64,000 bases of DNA from Nematostella vectensis. Lineage: Eukaryota > Cnidaria > Anthozoa > Actiniaria > Edwardsiidae. The DNA lies in assembly GCF_932526225.1 (NCBI RefSeq), contig NC_064043.1, forward strand, positions 9,467,821 through 9,531,820, given 5' to 3'. Both the position numbers and the translations under genes were made by a program. The notes under the pieces were generated by a model. The model saw nothing but the letters and a program-made list of their open reading frames with translations. It made no database searches and was not told the DNA's origin. Shown piece after piece: positions 1 through 12,800 of this stretch. The stretch's first letter is position 1. Each line of letters opens with the position of its first letter.

Positions 1-1113
1 GCATGGAGCAATGGCTGACGCTTACAGAAAAGAAGAAATGCACTATTTGTGAGTTCACGTTCAAGACAAAGACTGTTTTGAAACCAATCACTCAGGTATG
101 ACAAGCGTCAATCATTAACACCAAACATCAAGCCGTTCATTCATTTTTTCAGGAACTCGGATAAGTATACACTTTCTATTTTCTCGTAATGAAATGACGC
201 AGTTAGTAATAAAAAAAGCAGTACGAAAACAAAAATATGAAACAAACAAACGTAACTTATTACGCCGCAGATAACAGGTTGCGTATTTTTGGCATACCTT
301 TTTGAAATTCGACCACTATTTTACAGCAGCCTGGAAACTTGACAGGCTTTTTTGACTTTCTGATTCAGGTTTGGATAATCTTTTTTTTTCAAGTGGGGAA
401 TTGCACCGGGTATAATGTTACAACTCTCACAGGTTGTACTGGAAAATCCCCAGGCCAGAGTCAGGATTCGGACCTGGGGTACAGCGGCGAAAGCGAAAGG
501 CCAACGTACTAACAAATAGGCCATCCGTGCTCAAGGGCAGATATAGCCTTTTGCAAAAGGGGGGTTGGCTCATTGACAAAGGGGAAAAGGGGTAATTTTT
601 TTGTTACATATGGCTTTCTGGCAGCCAGGGGGGGGGTTCCCCCTAAACCCTCCCCCTAGATCCGCTACTGGTGCTTCATTGGCATAAGCATCTCTCCGTG
701 GTCAAACAGCAAAAATAAGAAAGGGACTCATTTGGGAACCGGGATGACGGCATTTGTTATTTTCTCATTTCCATTAGTGGACATGGTTGCCTATGACGAC
801 CGAGGACATCATTATGCTCGTTGGGACCATATTATCACAGCTCACGGTGCTGCTTCAGCTAGGTGCTTTATTCTACGTCTCGTCAAAGCACTACCTCGGG
901 GAGTGCCCTACTCCTCTGGCCGTCGCAATTTGTGGGATTGTGATCGCTCTACCTTGGACTATCGTAATCACTGTAGGGGTTACGGCCAATCTTATTCTAT
1001 CCTCTTATTGGGAAACGTGGAGGAAACTAAACAAAAAAGTGAGACTTGTATTAGTCGAACCACATTGTAGACCTGCAAGTATAAACCCTAGTGTTTCTAT
1101 TGAGGTTAATTAA
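1..1113 (+). CDS. MARCHF1/8: MARCH1/8-like RING-CH E3 ubiquitin ligase, 3' end (partial)
   Basis: Membrane-bound E3 ligases of this family ubiquitylate other membrane proteins and direct them to endosomes and lysosomes. Only the last two coding exons are present: 1-95 (cut by the window edge) and 778-1113, joined in phase 0 across a GT/AG intron. The first exon carries the end of the RING-CH domain (CTICEFTFKTKTVLKPI), close to the CELCKYEF..TKLKPL stretch of vertebrate MARCH1/8. The second begins WTWLPMTTED, resembling their KLQMTTSER. It then has two hydrophobic segments separated by a short loop, followed by a basic cytosolic tail with YWETWRKLNKKVRLVLVEPHC, matching the family's QLWRRLKAYNRVIFVQNCP. 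The stop codon is at 1111-1113 and an AATAAA lies at 1221-1226. The upstream RING cysteines are outside the window, so which MARCH paralogue this is remains less certain than the family. Confidence 0.8.
320..540 (-). mobile_element. Probable tRNA-derived SINE in the MARCH-like intron
   Basis: Read on the minus strand, 505-523 resembles a Pol III A box (TGGCCTATTTGTTAGTACG) and 464-474 is a near-consensus B box (GGTCCGAATCC). They are about 30-40 nt apart, as in a tRNA gene. The sequence between them does not fold convincingly as a tRNA, so a tRNA-derived retroelement is likelier than a working tRNA. The outer limits are approximate and no target duplication was identified. Confidence 0.4.
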
Positions 1114-1834
1114 TCAGTAAGAATAATTAATTACCTTATCATTATTATTGACATAATGATAAGAGTTTATCTGGGAACCAGTCATTGATTACAAAAAATT
1201 TTTGGTAAAGTAAATGGAGCAATAAAAAAAAATAACAAAGTGTTCGAAGTTGTCCACTTTTTAGTGTCGTAGGGTGCGCGTGATGAAAATTGTAAAAAAA
1301 GAAGGGAAACGACATATGGTACTATGCAGTAAAAATGCCCAAAATACGATATTCGCAAAGCTGTTTTTTCACTATTTACTCCGCTACCAGGTCACCCGGA
1401 TCCTTTAAATAAAGTACGGTATAAAAGAGATAAATAAAGTACATCTCACGTTCCTTGGATGACTCCGTAAGAGTAATAGTAATAGTAATAGATAGAGAAT
1501 AGTAAGAGATTTGGTTCTTTAAAGAAGTCCGCTAGCATCAAATCTTGCAAGGTATTTTTCTTTTGCAAGTGTTTGCATTGAATTAAATTTATCGCACAAA
1601 GGGCGCATGGCATCAAACAGACCGAGGCCCGCCCCCCTACCACATAATTAAATCAGCGCAGTAGCGTAATGCGCCGATGTAACACTCTCAAATTAAAAAC
1701 CACAGGAAACCCATATTTTTTTGTACCGCTGACATACAAAGTGTAAAGTAAACAAGATGGCGGCACTGTTATGCGAAATGGTCATTTGATTATTTTTTGG
1801 CGTTGCATTATCGTATTATCTATCGTATTATCTG
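1114..1834. other. Intergenic spacer, MARCH-like to POLR1D-like
   Basis: AT-rich DNA holding the MARCH-like 3' UTR and, close to 1757, the probable 5' UTR of the next gene (an 'aagatggcgg' context upstream of its first coding exon). No other gene is visible. Confidence 0.5.
1221..1226 (+). terminator. Poly(A) signal of the MARCH-like gene
   Basis: A canonical AATAAA hexamer lies about 110 nt after the MARCH-like stop codon. It is placed by position only; the cleavage site is not known. Confidence 0.5.
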
Positions 1835-2885
1835 ATGGACGATAAAGAGTTGGAGAGGTAAGAACCAGTAATAGCTCTTCAAGGCCTCTATAAGAACAGA
1901 TCTATTATAAAGAACTCAGGTATTGTTTATATACGTTGCATTACACACTACTGAAATGAGAAATTGAAGATCCGAGTACGCTGTAAGAACTAACTTAATT
2001 AAATGTTTTAGACTTGGTTAAAACATAAAAAGTACTGCGACATTTTTAATTTTATACTATGCTTTTATACTATCTTGTATTACCATGAAATTCTATTCAC
2101 AGGGAGTTACGAAAATCCCTTTTTCGTCATTGTAAAGTTATTAGCACAACTTCTACAGATATCTAAATTGTATTTTGTGTTCTGAAAGGCTGACATTTGT
2201 TTCAGATTAGCTCAGGAGGAGCTATTAAAAGAAGCAAAAAGAGGGAAAGTACGAGCAGAAACCATGGGATCCATGGGTTGGTGAGTATTTTGTTATTACA
2301 TGAGTTATTACCACACAATACCTGAACTCCCTTGTGTGCTAGCAGCAAAGTATTTGTACCACCAATTTTTTCAACTCTTGAATAAATATCTATGAAAGAA
2401 AAGATAGTAGTGTGCTCTTAATTGAGGATCTAGATTCCCCCATAGATTCCATTATTGCATTAAAAGCCTCTATATTAAATTTGCAATTATCTGTGATTGT
2501 TTAGAGCAGATATCATTACTGAACATGAATGCTAATGTTTTATTGATGACATTATTTTTGCCCCATTGTTTTTTCAGGCAGAGTTGCCCAATTCCACCAG
2601 CAAACAAACGATTTCTCACCAATGTCTTAAAGAGCACAATTGAACCAAAAAAGAAGAAATTGAAAACAGGTAATAAAAGCTATAATACTGTACTTTGGAA
2701 TGGTGTTTTTTTAAGAAATTGAGGTAAAGGATTTTTTTTCAGAGACTGTAAATGAGGAGAAAAGTAGAAAATCTAGTCACAGTAAAAGCAGAACAGAAAA
2801 GGAATGTGGTAAAGAAGAAGAATGGAAGAGAGAGAGAAGTCCAAAGAGGCATCACAAACGTCATTCCAAGGAAAAGAAATTATGA
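1835..2885 (+). CDS. POLR1D: POLR1D alternative-isoform-like small basic protein
   Basis: Four coding exons at 1835-1857, 2206-2280, 2578-2669 and 2743-2885 have GT/AG junctions and compatible phases, giving 110 residues. The protein starts MDDKELERLAQEELLKEAKR, continues GKVRAETMGSMGW, then a PxxNKRFLxN motif, and ends in a Lys/Arg/His/Ser-rich tail. This closely follows the second human POLR1D isoform (start MEEDQELERKAIEELLKEAK, then GPMGW and TNKRFLINTIKN). It is not the AC19/RPAC2 polymerase subunit itself. In vertebrates the two products share the first exon. Here the splice after 'ELER' is conserved, but no RPAC2-like exon is seen before RANGAP1. The biochemical role is unknown to me; the basic tail suggests a nuclear protein. 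Confidence 0.82.
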
Positions 2886-3837
2886 TGCAGGGACCGCGCA
2901 GCAAATTCTTTTTAAGTGGTTTGTGTGTTTTTTTAAGTGGCTTGTAAGTGAAATTGGGGGGGGGGGGGTACACTACAAAGAATGTATAAAAAAGTTTATC
3001 ATTTAAGGGAGGGCATAAGCTTGCTGGCCCCCATCTGTATGGTGCTCTATGATCTGATTATCTTCAGTGTCATGTTTTGAAAGATCAACCATGGTAAATT
3101 TTGAAAGCAGTCTAATATTGTCTATTAAAAATTATATTTATTGTCATCCATGTATTTCAAAAAAGCCTTGTCAATGCAAATGGCAAATCACAATTGGAAA
3201 ATAGCAGTACTTCTTCTAACACAGGATACTTTTGGGCCTTAACATATTTCTACAAAATACACAAAAATGTGGATAAATAATATGATTAGTTTATTTACAA
3301 TCTTATTCTTGTAAAGGTTATAATTGAATAAGCAGCAGTCAGTCTCTGAACTGCTATTATCCATTTGCCATCTGCACTGACAATGTTTTTTATTTGATAA
3401 GTGTATATTATGAAGGAAATTTATAAAATATTTTGCTAAAAAAATATTAGTAGTGAATGTTGTATATTTATTATTAATTACTAAATTACTAATTACTAAC
3501 TTCTCTGACTGTAAGAATATTTTTTTACTGGATCTTTTTGTTTAGGCCTTTGTGTACTAGATTTTACAAATACAATGTTTTTTCAGTAAATAATAAATTT
3601 AGATAGGAAATAAACTTTATCTTTTGAACGGGTCTCCTGTGGTTTGCGACCGTGGTCCTGTCGTGCCAGCGGAGTCTCTCATTAGTCCGCCGCCTGTGAA
3701 GTGAAGTCGGTTACGGCACATGGTGTTCCAAGTTTGAAGGCTCTAAATTACCATCGCTACGGAGATTAAACCACGATCTCCCCAAGGATCTATTCTACAC
3801 ACTGAACTCGCTGCTCTTCATTTTGCCCAGCCGCAAA
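2886..3837. other. POLR1D-like 3' UTR and RANGAP1 promoter/5' UTR
   Basis: AT-rich to about 3620, then an abrupt GC-richer segment from 3630 to 3837 that probably contains the RANGAP1 promoter and 5' UTR. No coding exon, including any RPAC2-like one, was found by eye. Confidence 0.5.
3592..3614 (+). terminator. Two poly(A) signals of the POLR1D-like gene
   Basis: AATAAA occurs at 3592-3597 and again at 3609-3614, about 700 nt after the POLR1D-like stop and 220 nt before the RANGAP1 start. The assignment is by position. Confidence 0.45.
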
Positions 3838-6800
3838 ATGTCGCTTAAAAAAGACGATGTAGGTGATGTAACGGAGCTACTTGCGAAAACGAAGGTCGCA
3901 CAAGTCAACTTGATCAGTTTCAAAGGAGAAAGCCTCAAACTTAACAGTGCCGAAGATGGTAAGCAAAAAAAACGAAGTGTAGGATTCCTTGTATCAGTTC
4001 CCGAGAAATTCCCCGTCTTGTCCATACCAAGAAAATAGCTGTATAGTAAATAATGAAACATGGTCATTTGGATTGAACAATTCTGTTGTTAAAAATTTAA
4101 AAAATTTCTTGTCGAAGTGAAACTTGGATAACTTAAGTAAGTTATTTTTTGTTGACATAATACACAACAGTTCTAGCTACATGTAGGTAACCGTCGAATC
4201 TTAAATTACGTATACCGGTATGTATGTTAGTGCTACAAATAATATATTACAAAGTCTCTAGAAGTCTCCTCTTTTTTCAAAATTTTATATTTTTAGCTGA
4301 CGTCAAGTTTTAAGTTATATCAAGTTGTTAAGTGTGCCAGTTTATTAGATGTGCTAATGACTAGTTATATAACGATCTTGGCCAATATTTTTTATCTTTT
4401 TTCCCAGCTGTATGTGAAACTGGCACTCTGTTCAAATATTGGTATTTGTGCAAAAATAAATTTTTAAGATTTGTTTTGCAAAATATAATTATAGTATCGT
4501 ATAAAATATGTGAAAGGCTAGGCCTCAATTAAAAAAAAATAGGAAAAAAAGTAGCAAGAAATTTTTGTTTCACTCACTATTTATCTTATGTCAAATTAAG
4601 CATAAAACTAACTTTAGGCTTATGAAGATACCATCATCTATTAAAATTTTACTCTGTATGCTTTTATATAAGGCTCTTGTTACTGTACTTTGCTTCTGGT
4701 TACTTAATGTTGCTTTCTGAAAATGATGCTATTATTGACAGCATCATTATACAAAGTTGTGCCTTTTTGAAAGTTAAAAGTCTTAGATGAAATAATCGTG
4801 GGTGCAATCGTGGGTGCATCATACTCCACTTGGGCTCTGTAACTTAAAACCTTTGTCATCTTATTATAATTATTTTAGGGAGTGATTATACTGTCTCCCT
4901 TTTTGTATGTGAATGTCTAATGTTTTTAGAATGTGTGAAAACTGACCTGCAAAAGTGGAGACACTATGCTGCCAAGGCCCTGCTGGTTCCCTTTGCCAGC
5001 ATTTTTGATGATGTGTGATAGATCATTAATGACCTGCAAACAGTTGTATGTAACAGCTCAAAACGTTTACATAATTTCCCTGATTTTGGTTTGATGGCAA
5101 CAAACCATGAAGTGGTTACTATGGCGTGGAATGAACAGTTTAAGTATTATTTAGTTTTCTCTAAAATGTAGTGATTTTTGTAAAAGTAAATTGCTTTACT
5201 ATTCAGGACTTTGTTAACTTGTTACAATGAACTATACATTTCAAATTTCTAATATATTTTTTTAAATTCCTATAACATTATTGACCCTTTAACTAGACAG
5301 TTTTCCCTTTAAGGTTTGATTTGATGCCGTCAATGAAACGCAGGTCTAGGGGAAAACTTATGGGGGACCACAACCCTTCCCTCTGTGAGAGGGAAAAAAT
5401 TATGTAAAGAGAATCACCTCATGTCTTCATGTTGCAACCCCCTCTGGAAAAATCCCGGATCCACCCCTGAACTGGGTACATATTTTTCTAATACAGCTGC
5501 AAAAATCTGTGAAGCAATCAAAAACTGCAAGGATATGCAAGCACTTTGTCTGGAAGGAAACACGATTGGTGTAGAGGCAGCAAAAGCCATTGCTGAAGCT
5601 TTGTCAAAGAGACCTGAATTTGAGGTACAGTCCATTATTTCCTATCAATCTACACCATACAGTATTAATTGCTTTAAGCATAACCACTTCCAAATGGTGG
5701 AAAGGTGTTGTAAGTGGATTATGGTACAGTATCCTTTATCTTGTCCTAATGTGTTTAAGCACTGATTGCTGCAAACTCTTTCAAAGTGTCTAACTGTTTT
5801 GTTGTAAGCCCTACCCGTATCCTCCATTATTGACTTTGTGATGGCCACCCTTTGATTCATATTTCAGATGCCCATTCAAACTAAACAATTAAAAGTATAT
5901 TGAGAATGTATATATGAACGTTAACTCATATACTATAAAAGGGAGTTACTTGGGATTTGAATGTTGTTGTGATTCAATTTTTGTGTTAAAATTGCATACT
6001 TTTCTAATCTGTTCTCCAGAGAGCACTATGGAGTGATATGTTCACAGGCCGTGTACGAGCAGAGATTCCACCAGCTATGGAAGCTCTCAGTGATGCTGTC
6101 ATCTCTGCCGGCACCAGACTTGTTGAGCTGGACTTGAGTGATAATGCATTTGGTCCTGATGGAGTTAAGGCCTGCGTCAAACTCCTGACAAGTCCAGCAT
6201 GTTATAGTCTCAAGATACTCAGGTTTAACAACAATGGACTGGGCGTTGGTGGCGGAAAAGTGAGTTCTGAAGATTTTAGCTGAAGGCTATACTTCATTAA
6301 CATTCACAAAACTGTAGATTTTTTATTTGACTTATTTGCTGGAAGTCAATCACGCTGCCATTTCATACTCCTGCACAATGCAGTGATTGAGTGACTCAAA
6401 AAAATTTCCGTCGGCTTATTCAAGCAAGTAACTGAGAAACTTTCCATAAAATAACAATAATGTATCAGACCTCATCATTTACATTTTTTTTGCAGTTTTC
6501 CTGCAAATAAACAATTGTACATTTTCGATTGTAAACAATAACAAAGGAGCGGTTGATCTTTAAGGAAGAGGTGAAATCATTTTTATGAGTAGTTTAAACA
6601 TTTCAGTCATATTTCCTAAAAAAATATCTAGGAGTAAAAAAAAGGAAATACACCTCTTTTTCTATTATTTGCTCATGGTGTAAAGCCTTTGTACTGTACC
6701 TGTTTTTCTGGTAAAACCCTGGTTGAAAAAGTGTGATAGACCACTGTTTTTTGTAACCTAACAAGCCATTTAGTATTGTGATTGTAATGATACCTTTTTT

Positions 6801-9800
6801 AATCCTTTATCCTCAGTTACTATCAGGTGCTTTACTTGATAACCAGTGCCACTGTTTTTTGTAACCTTAACAAGCCATGTAGTATTGTGATTGTAATGAT
6901 ACCTTTTTTTTTAATACTTTATCCTCAGTTACTATCAGGTGCTTTACTTGATAACCACAAGTCCAGCACAGCAGCTGGAACTCCACTCAAGCTTGAAGTA
7001 TTCATCTCTGGCAGAAACAGACTTGAAAACCCAGGCTCTAAATGCCTTGCTGAAGCATTCAAGGTATTATTACCCAAGGCTTTTTATTGCCTTCTAAAAG
7101 AGGCAACTTCAGGGCCATGTCTAGAAAACAACACAGTGGTGTCCAGAGCAGTATTTCACTGACTTTGTAGAATTGTAACATTCAAAATAGCATATTTAGC
7201 TCCAATAATACTGTAGGTCACTAGATCCATTTTTAGCTATCAAATACACACTCTGAAAATTAATGGCTGGTCCTCATTATGTTTTTTTGGTAAATGATTG
7301 TTGGCAGTGATTGTGTTTTAATCACATTCAAACTTTTATAGAATGTATACTAACATTGCTTTATGGTTTTAGACTATTGGTACCCTTGTTGAAGTACAAA
7401 TGCCACAGAATGGCATTCAGCATGAGGGTATAACAGCTTTGGCTGAGTCATTCAGGTCAAATCCAAACTTGAAGGTACTCTATACAATATAAGATCTTCC
7501 CTCTGTTTCCAATAAATTAATAAATCGTTTTACATTTGCCATGGTCTCTTTGTATGGCAAAAACAGTACTTAGAAAGGAATTTAATGGAATGACCTACAA
7601 TTATTCATTGTTTTTTTTGCAGATCATTAATCTAAATGATAACATCTTTACTGAGAAAGGAGCTACTTCAATGGCCAAGGTATGACATACTGTAGTTATG
7701 GAACAGATCGACCTCGCAATATGCAGCTACATACTGCAAATATTCAACACTGTTACTGTATGTTTTGAGATGCAAAGTGTGTACATACATACAATGACAG
7801 GTTGGTCTTTGATTATCAAGTGGAGCCTTGATATTGTAGTTCGTACTTGAATTACTTGTGCTACAGTGGATGCTGTTTTTAAGTAACTAAATAGCTTGAG
7901 CTCCCCACTCAAACTATATTTCATTTTGCTTGAGGGTTCAAGTTGGACTCTGCTGTATTGTGAGTCATGCCTAGTGCACACTAGTGACATAACGACATTA
8001 CAACATAGGCCCGCACACTCTTTTTAGCCTTTTTTCTCTTATGTTGTTGTGTTCATGTCGCTTTGTTTGGCTTATGTCAGAATTTTGAACCATTCACATT
8101 TGAACATATGAACATAAGGGTGCACACGCCTACTGTAAGTCATTATGCCGTTATGTCACTAGTGTGCACCAGGCATCAGTTATTAGTAGAATATGACATG
8201 AAATACAGGAGCACATCTATCTAAGAATGCCTTTCTTATTTCATTATCATTTGCTTATGGTGTAAAGCCCTTGTACCTGTTAAATACTACACCCTTCTCT
8301 CTGCTATTAGGTGCTTCCTACATTAAATAATGTTGAGGTCATCAACTTTGGAGACTGCTTGGTGAAGTCTGCCGGAGCTGTTGCACTTGCAGAGGCCTGT
8401 TGTACCTCATTACCAAACCTAAAGGTACCTTAATATGTAATGTTGAAAGGTTCATGCTGAAAATAGCCAAGGAATCCTCCTGAATACTTGTTATGTGTAC
8501 AATACTGTTTGTAATTGACTGTTACTTGTGTTATGTTCTTAGGAACTTATCCTGTCATTCGATGAAATCAAGAAAGATGCAGCTCTAACTGTCGCCAAGT
8601 CTGTGCAAAACAAGGCAGATTTCAAAAAACTTGATCTAAATGGTACCATTATTTTTGCACTATTCAGTAGTAACATGTCATACTATGATAAAACACATGG
8701 ACTACATCCCTAAAAAAGAGCCCCAGACAGTAGAAGTTGGTTTTTGCTAAAATATACTAACTTGCCTTCAAAGTGGGCAATAAGATATGCTGCTAGAATA
8801 CTAAAGTTTATTGTCATCTGCGCTCTTTTTGTCTGAGGTGACCCACACATGACCAACACATGGAAACTCAGATGTGAAGTGCTTATTCATTTATTGTTTG
8901 TAAAGCTATTCACAAGTGTTTCTTGAAAATGGGAGTTAAGCCATAGTCAGAGTGTGTGTGCCCCCTTTACACTGATCTGTCTCCTTTGTCTTGTTTTATA
9001 TTTGCCTTCTTCCCTTCAAGAGATCGTGCATACAGCTAGGCTGCGTGCAGCCAGAAATTGTTCCATTATTATTATTATTATTAGTAATAATGGAACTATT
9101 TCCGGCTGCACGCCGGCTAGCATACAGCATGCCCCTTAGTGTTTATATTTTAATAGTTGGGCATAAGCCACAGACAATTAAAAAGAGATGTTCTTGTTGC
9201 TAGGGAACTGCCTGGGTGATGAGGGTGTTGAGGAGCTTAAGGCGTTCATGAAGGCAACTCCAGACATTCTCAGTAGCCTGAGTGATGACGAAGGTGATGA
9301 GGATGATGACGATGAAGATCAAGATCTTGAGGATCTCGGGAATGAGGACAGCGAAGGTGAAGAAGTTGATGACCTTGCTTTGTCTGTCGAAGGTGTCAGC
9401 ATAAAACCAAAGTCACCTCTACTTGGAGGTGATTCAGAATTAGAAGCACAATTAACCAAGGTAAGAGTGGGCTTCTAGCTTATAAAGGCTCCAGAGCCAT
9501 TGTTACAGTACACTCCTGTTTTGGTTTTATTGAATATTTAAGTATGTTACCATTTCAGAAAATTTGTATTCTAGAAAAAGCATGGAGCTGTTTTTATTGT
9601 ATGTATTGTATGAATTGAATGTCACAACGATTTAAGTGGATTAAGTTTGCTGCTAAAATATACATTTTATGTACATTTTGTTTGAGGCTCTAAAATATTT
9701 GTCACACAAGTTGGTGACGGAATGTTTAAAAATATTCTCCAGAATACTATGCTGTGAGTTTGGCACTTTTATGTTCTAAATCGCTGGATTTTAAGCTGAT

Positions 9801-12800
9801 AAGAGTTTCAATTAATGAGTAAAATGATTTCACACATTTTTTTTTTATTTTTTAAACCACAATTGTTGATTGTTGTTGTTTTGAACTTGTTTTTTTAAGA
9901 TTTTTACATTTATTTTCTCATTCAAGATGTTTAGTGGAAAAATACTCCATCAATGCTTTCAATTAAAAATCCGTAGATCTTCTGATACTGTACTCTTTTT
10001 CTTGCATTAGAAGGGCTGGATGTAGCTACAGTAACTAATATACAGTAAAAAGTAAACACTAAACTATTTTTAAAGGCCCATAAGCAACCAAGCCTACATT
10101 AGATTGAGGCTCTATTTTAGGGCTGCACTAAAATAGAAAGTCAACAAATTGTTTCAGACGATAGAAGAAGAAACCTCTTCTATCGTTGTTAAAATCGTGT
10201 TAACATCGTTGAAATGCGGCTCAAAGTTTTAAATAGTTATCGTTTTACCTGGCAAATAATTCTAAGATTTATCTATATGCTGGCATTTATGCGATGTCAT
10301 ATGAAAGCGGTTTTACGACCTCGAGCCGAAGGTCGCGGTAAATTGAAGTATGTAAAAAGGATCGTGAAACTTGTATTAATCGTTCACTGACGTCCAAGTG
10401 TTCGGCATATATTCTCCTCGACTTCTTGCTTCATGGTTATTAACCTAGAGTTTTAATTACAGGTTATAATACTTATCAGTGATAAAAAAAAGAATAGTTT
10501 TGAGTTTGAGTGATCGCGTGGAATAAACCAACATCTTTCCCGATGACATCAATCTTTATTTGTCAATGATCCTTATCCTGAAGCACGCATTGCTTGGTAG
10601 CTTCTTTGTTACACTATGTTCTTGTCTTCCTACATACTGGCTTTCTTCACCGGTGAAAACAAGATTAAACATGCACCTCGAGTGTTGGTAGTGAATAATT
10701 ATGCGTATTATGGTCCTCCAATCAAATCGCTCGCAAGACAATGGCGCTATTTCAAAACAACAACAATCGCTTTGGTTGCCAATGGGGCTTTAAGCTGCTG
10801 TGTGATTTCTTGTAATGCACCTATTAAAATAAATGTGTAAATTAGTGTTGTCACTCACTAAAGAAAATGTACAGTAGTTTGCGATAATATTAAGTGTATA
10901 AGTTTTAAATGTAATTTTCTGTTTACTTTTAGGCATCCAGCCCTTCCTGAGGTACAAATGAATAAAGAGATGCGGTTGCGAAGCATTTTAACATCTGTAA
11001 TCACAATACACTCACAACAAGCAATTTTACTAAACTAGGTTTTTTACTCCCTATAGACATGGTTTTCCTAACAAAATGTCATCAGAAGGGGGATTAATGC
11101 TAGTGTCATGAATCCCACAAATAATGTACAGAGTAGTATCTTGAGTTATTGTAATAAGATTTTTACAGTACTCTTAACATGACCCTCAAGAAACTTAAAT
11201 AAACAAAGTACTGTAGATGCGAAATTAGTAGCTGTACCACCAACATTAGTTGTATCAAATGGAGATGTCACTGTCACTGAGAGGGTTAAAACTCTTATTT
11301 TTGTTTGTTAGAGGGTCAAGTCTTTGACATGATAGACTAGACTACTTCAACTAGTCTCTGAGCTGACTGCACTATGTTTACAGAGTTCCTTGTAGTACCC
11401 TCTTGTGTATACATTTGTGTCTCTGGAACCCATCTTACCTGCTTGCTTAAGGACTATTTAGAAATGCTTGATTGTTAGCAGAATAGAAATTTAGGAAGTG
11501 CAGGCACCGCCTAATAATATTTAGTTTCAGACATCCTTGCAGAATTTAAGCTCCTGGGATTGTTTTCAAACTTGATGAAAGCATGATTTCTTTAATTATT
11601 TCGCTTTGATCAGTGAGTTACTCCTGCTTTGATTTATGATGTTGTTTCAATTGTTGAAAACCACAAAAAAAGCTCTTAGGTCACTTAGTAGTTATTTATA
11701 GCAAGGTCTGACCTTCATCATCCACTTTTTGATGTTCTCCATGTAAATAATGCTTACTTATACTTGACACATACAGTTGTGAAACTGATTTTTTATTTGA
11801 TTTCTTGTTACGTTTTCATTAAGAAAGCATTGCACAATAAATGATACAGTATGTATTTCTGTAAATAACTTTTTAATAAAATATCCACAAATCATAGGTC
11901 TTTAGTATAGTGAATTATAAAGCGTTTTTAGCAGGTTATTATTTATTACATTAATCATTTATTGACATCTATTCCATATGCTATGAAAAAGTTTACTGAG
12001 TTATGTGATGTAAACTGAAAGGAGTAAAAAAAATGTTTTGTGTGTTACCAGAATCCACATCAGCAGATGCTTCTCACAAATAAAATGAATACACATAATA
12101 TATGGAATTCTTGGTTTTATTTGTATTTTGTTTTAGCATTTTGGGAATCCTTGTTCAGAGTTTCTCATAATACTCAAAATCCCGGAAAAATCATGTACCT
12201 CAAGTATATCTCAGAGCATCATAAAGCTAAAATCTCATTACACTATCTTATTCCAAAGCACTAAACTAAATCATTCACCTTCCAAGTGATGTGGTGACAG
12301 AGGCCTAATGGGGGTTGGGGCACTGGGGGCCCAACCCCATCTAGTTTCAAAAATCATAAATAATAGTATGGCATCCTCAGGGACCCAGGGCATGGCGGAG
12401 GCGAGCATGGTAGAGGGGGGATGTCTTTTCTCCCCTCTTCTTTCTCCCCTCTGCCGCTCTCTCCTCAGCTGACCTCTGCGACGCCCTGGGTCCTGAGGAT
12501 GCCAGTATGGATACGACTGTGTCCCCCAATGTTTTTTTAATGTTTCCGTTCCCCCCCCCATATACCCTTGGTCTCAGACAAAAGGGACCATGCTAAATCA
12601 TAAAAGCAATTTCCACCTCATAATACCACCCTAGAAATGAGAATTTTTGTGGTTTAACATTGTATTGCTAAAGGCAGAATTTAAACACCAATTTTGTTGA
12701 GAAACTGTTGACTGCTTGATTATATAAAAAGTGAGAAATACATTGTGTAAGCTGGTCTGCTTGCAGCTGGTATGCTGAATTGCAAAGAAAGAAGATACTT

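Noticed and set aside
464-523. Functional tRNA gene
   Set aside because: Promoter boxes are present but the acceptor stem and a clear anticodon arm could not be formed; called a SINE instead.
732-1070. 112-codon ORF overlapping the MARCH-like exon
   Set aside because: A different frame of the same exon; the frame used at 778-1113 carries the family motifs and correct splice phase.
2525-3006. Longer unspliced ORFs around POLR1D-like exons 3 and 4
   Set aside because: They read into intron or use the wrong frame. The spliced model matches the family at both ends.
10556-10840. Pair of opposite-strand short ORFs in RANGAP1 intron 9
   Set aside because: About 60-75 codons, mutually overlapping, no recognisable family, typical chance frames.
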